From Leptofilum sp965368765 (GTDB lineage: Bacteria > Chloroflexota > Anaerolineae > Promineifilales > Promineifilaceae), in the NCBI GenBank assembly GCA_965368765.1, contig CBDUOF010000287.1:1-7332 (forward strand): a stretch of DNA of 7,332 nt, in the 5' to 3' direction. The notes under the pieces were generated by a model that had not been told where the DNA came from, did not search any database, and worked only from the letters and a program-made list of their open reading frames with translations. The position numbers were made by a program, and so were the translations under genes. Shown here one piece after another: positions 6,155 through 7,332 of this stretch. Each line of letters opens with the position of its first letter. The stretch's first letter is position 1.

Positions 6155-6322
6155 CTAAACCTGTTTGGTTTTTATCAAGATTGGAACGAGTCGTAGTTTG
6201 GTCTTGCCATGGACTATATAATGCCACTTCCACAATAAGGGGGTGAGGGCCATGAACAAAAACAAGCTGCTATTTAGAGCGAGTAGGCCCCATACCCAGA
6301 AAGGCGCTTCGGCTAATGTCAT
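6155..6322 (-). CDS. Single-span membrane microprotein, 55 aa
   Basis: ATG at 6322 is preceded by GAGGAG at about seven bases. The frame ends at TAG 6155-6157. The product begins MTLAEAPFWVWGLLAL, has one hydrophobic span at about residues 8-30, and has a basic tail (K-W-H-Y ... HGKTKLRLV ... IKTKQV). The N-terminus is expected outside and the tail in the cytoplasm. The ribosome binding site directly abuts the stop of the amphi-Trp gene 12 bases upstream, and the one-domain USP begins 44 bases downstream. It therefore repeats the arrangement seen at 4871-3878: a small single-span protein directly before a USP. The frame is different from the upstream extension of the USP frame that covers the same DNA. 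Its function is unknown. Confidence 0.7.
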   Translation of the reverse strand: MTLAEAPFWVWGLLALNSSLFLFMALTPLLWKWHYIVHGKTKLRLVPILIKTKQV

Positions 6323-6334
6323 TTCAAACTCCTC

Positions 6335-6610
6335 TTAGCCCAATTCTAAGGGGCCGCTTGCGCCATCGTCATCAAACCATTTAAGCTCAATTTCGAGGCT
6401 GTGTTGTATACCTTTCGTCTTTTTATCTTCATCCTCTACTTGAATTTCAAGGATAAGGTTCGCGGGAATTGCCAACGTAAGCGCTTCTTGGCCTTGGCGT
6501 AAAATAACTTGCCCACTTGCGATCTTGTCGGCGATTTGATGTAAAAATTGACTCACCTCTGAACGGCTGTGCCGTTCTTCGCTTTTGAACAACCTGATTT
6601 CTTTACCCAT
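6335..6610 (-). CDS. Amphi-Trp domain protein (91 aa)
   Basis: This small acidic cytoplasmic protein matches the amphi-Trp family pattern. It has a basic N-terminal strand, a helix with regularly spaced hydrophobics (S-Q-F-L-H-Q-I-A-D-K-I-A-S-G, residues 20-33), then V-I-L-R-Q-G, L-A-I-P-A-N, an L-E-I-Q-V-E-D strand, and the closing S-L-E-I-E-L-K-W with the characteristic Trp at 78. Family members are about 70-100 residues and have no established biochemical role. The start is supported by AGGAAGGAG eight bases upstream. The gene sits between the AhpD-like gene (78 bases away) and the 55-residue membrane protein (12 bases away), in the same direction, so it is probably part of one stress operon. 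Confidence 0.85.
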   Translation of the reverse strand: MGKEIRLFKSEERHSRSEVSQFLHQIADKIASGQVILRQGQEALTLAIPANLILEIQVEDEDKKTKGIQHSLEIELKWFDDDGASGPLELG

Positions 6611-6632
6611 TTTTCAATCTCCTTCCTAAGTG

Positions 6633-6665
6633 GGAGCTTGGGCAGCTTGCCCCCGCTCCATTTTT
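6633..6665 (+). terminator. Terminator-like hairpin in plus orientation
   Basis: GGAGC/GCTCC (6633-6637, 6655-6659) encloses GGGC/GCCC across a two-base internal loop, and five T residues follow on the plus strand at 6661-6665. It lies between two minus-strand genes where no plus-strand transcript is known. On the minus strand it would be a simple hairpin in the spacer, perhaps an mRNA stability or processing element. Confidence 0.35.
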
Positions 6666-6688
6666 GCAGGTCAGATTAACAATGCTAC

Positions 6689-7093
6689 CTACGACACGGC
6701 CGTTTCCAGTGCGCCGTTACCGTTTTTGGATTTCTCGTGAGCCTGATGCCGCGCTTTCGCTTCAAACTGCGCCAGCGCTTCCAGCGCTTCGCTGCCATAC
6801 ATAACTGAAGGGCCGCCACCCATGAGCACGGCCACGCCAATGGTTTCCATAATTTCTTGATGTGCAGCACCGGCTTCTAAGGCATCGTGAACATGGAAAG
6901 CGATACAGCCGTCACAGCGCACGGTGATGGCAATGCCCAGGGCAATCAGCTCTTTTACCTTGGCGCTCAATACGCCGTCGGAGACCGCACTTTGATGCAA
7001 ACGGCCGAAGCCGCCCATCGGGCCAGGAATCTCGCCGCCTAACTTGCCCATCAACTGTTTCAAATGTTCGTAATATTCAGGATAGTTTTTCAT
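6689..7093 (-). CDS. AhpD/carboxymuconolactone decarboxylase-like redox protein (134 aa)
   Basis: This all-helical protein has the AhpD-like redox motif C60-D-G-C63-I-A-F-H67 (CxxCxxxH), followed by V-H-D-A-L-E-A-G-A and E-I-M-E-T-I-G-V-A-V-L-M-G-G-G. That is the standard layout of the carboxymuconolactone decarboxylase superfamily. Members with both cysteines act as thiol peroxidases or peroxidase-supporting reductases rather than decarboxylases. The N-terminal part (M-K-N-Y-P-E-Y-Y...) precedes the domain, and a charged flexible tail follows. The ATG at 7093 has AAGGGGAAC upstream and overlaps the end of the receiver gene by 17 bases, which suggests coupled translation. The protein is cytoplasmic. 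The link to a receiver and USPs fits an oxidative-stress role, but the substrate is unknown. Confidence 0.88.
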   Translation of the reverse strand: MKNYPEYYEHLKQLMGKLGGEIPGPMGGFGRLHQSAVSDGVLSAKVKELIALGIAITVRCDGCIAFHVHDALEAGAAHQEIMETIGVAVLMGGGPSVMYGSEALEALAQFEAKARHQAHEKSKNGNGALETAVS

Positions 7094-7332
7094 GTTTTTG
7101 TTCCCCTTTTTCTTTTGCTTGCAGAACAGTGTTCCATAATGATTCGGCCGTGCCGCCCTTCAATAGAAAGGCATCGGCTCCGGCTGCCAATGCTCGTTGG
7201 CGGTATTGAGGGTGGAGCGTCAAAATGATAATTTTAACTGCTGGCCATTGGCTTTTGATACGCCGCGTGGCTTCTAGACCATCCATCCCGGGCATTTGTG
7301 CGTCCATCAGCACCACATCTGGCTGGTGAACG
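7077..7332 (-). CDS. Response-regulator receiver domain, C-terminal part
   Basis: The frame is open to the window edge, so the N-terminus of the gene lies outside. Visible are V-V-L-M-D-A-Q-M-P-G-M-D-G (the phospho-accepting Asp is the D of M-D-A), E-A-T-R-R-I, the strand I-I-I-L-T-L with its conserved Thr, G-A-D-A-F-L-L-K-G with the conserved Lys, and a final helix. The chain stops about 25 residues after this Lys, so no helix-turn-helix output domain follows. It is a stand-alone receiver (CheY-like) or a NarL-type regulator that has lost its DNA-binding part. Its last 17 bases overlap the AhpD-like gene, indicating co-transcription with it. A partner kinase is not in the window. Confidence 0.85.
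   Translation of the reverse strand, partial: VHQPDVVLMDAQMPGMDGLEATRRIKSQWPAVKIIILTLHPQYRQRALAAGADAFLLKGGTAESLWNTVLQAKEKGEQKHEKLS

Noticed and set aside
6111..6233. N-terminal extension of the one-domain USP to ATG 6233
   Set aside because: It overlaps the 55-residue membrane gene, has no family sequence, and ATG 6110 has its own GAGGG.

Overview
The window looks like chromosome from a bacterium of the phylum Chloroflexota (Anaerolineae-like). This is inferred from gene content and style, not proven: two-domain universal stress proteins (USPs), an amphi-Trp protein, a long Thr/Glu/Pro-linked lipoprotein with META domains, and a strongly over-used palindrome ACGGCCGT. Almost everything is encoded on the minus strand. 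Only a gene fragment at the extreme left is on the plus strand.

Layout, read along the minus strand from right to left. (1) 7332-5682 is a tight stress and redox cluster: the C-terminal half of a response-regulator receiver, an overlapping AhpD/carboxymuconolactone-decarboxylase-like protein with a CxxCxxxH motif, an amphi-Trp protein, an unlisted 55-residue single-span membrane protein, and a one-domain USP with a degenerate nucleotide-binding loop. (2) 5662-5096 is a decaying stretch. It holds a PRC-barrel-like gene with an in-frame TAG at codon 25, then the C-terminal stub of a short-chain dehydrogenase with a one-base frameshift and another in-frame TAG. (3) 5107-4872 holds a 115-bp repeat copy (B) and a leader with a nested inverted repeat. 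(4) 4871-2921 is a second cluster: a 35-residue single-span membrane protein followed closely by two genes that each encode a two-domain USP. (5) 2878-2764 is the second copy (A) of the 115-bp repeat, 72% identical to B without gaps. (6) 2725-381 is a two-gene unit, a 71-residue glycine-rich membrane protein coupled by TAATG to a 709-residue lipoprotein carrying two META/HslJ-like domains. (7) 380-256 is an intergenic stretch with a perfect 16-bp hairpin, and 255-1 is the C-terminal end of a membrane protein converging from the left.

The genes suggest a stress-adaptation neighbourhood: five USP domains in about 3.2 kb, small membrane peptides placed directly before USP genes, a redox protein and a receiver. 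The items most worth a second look are the over-represented palindrome, the paired 115-bp repeats with compensatory stem changes, and the small membrane protein plus USP pairing that occurs twice.
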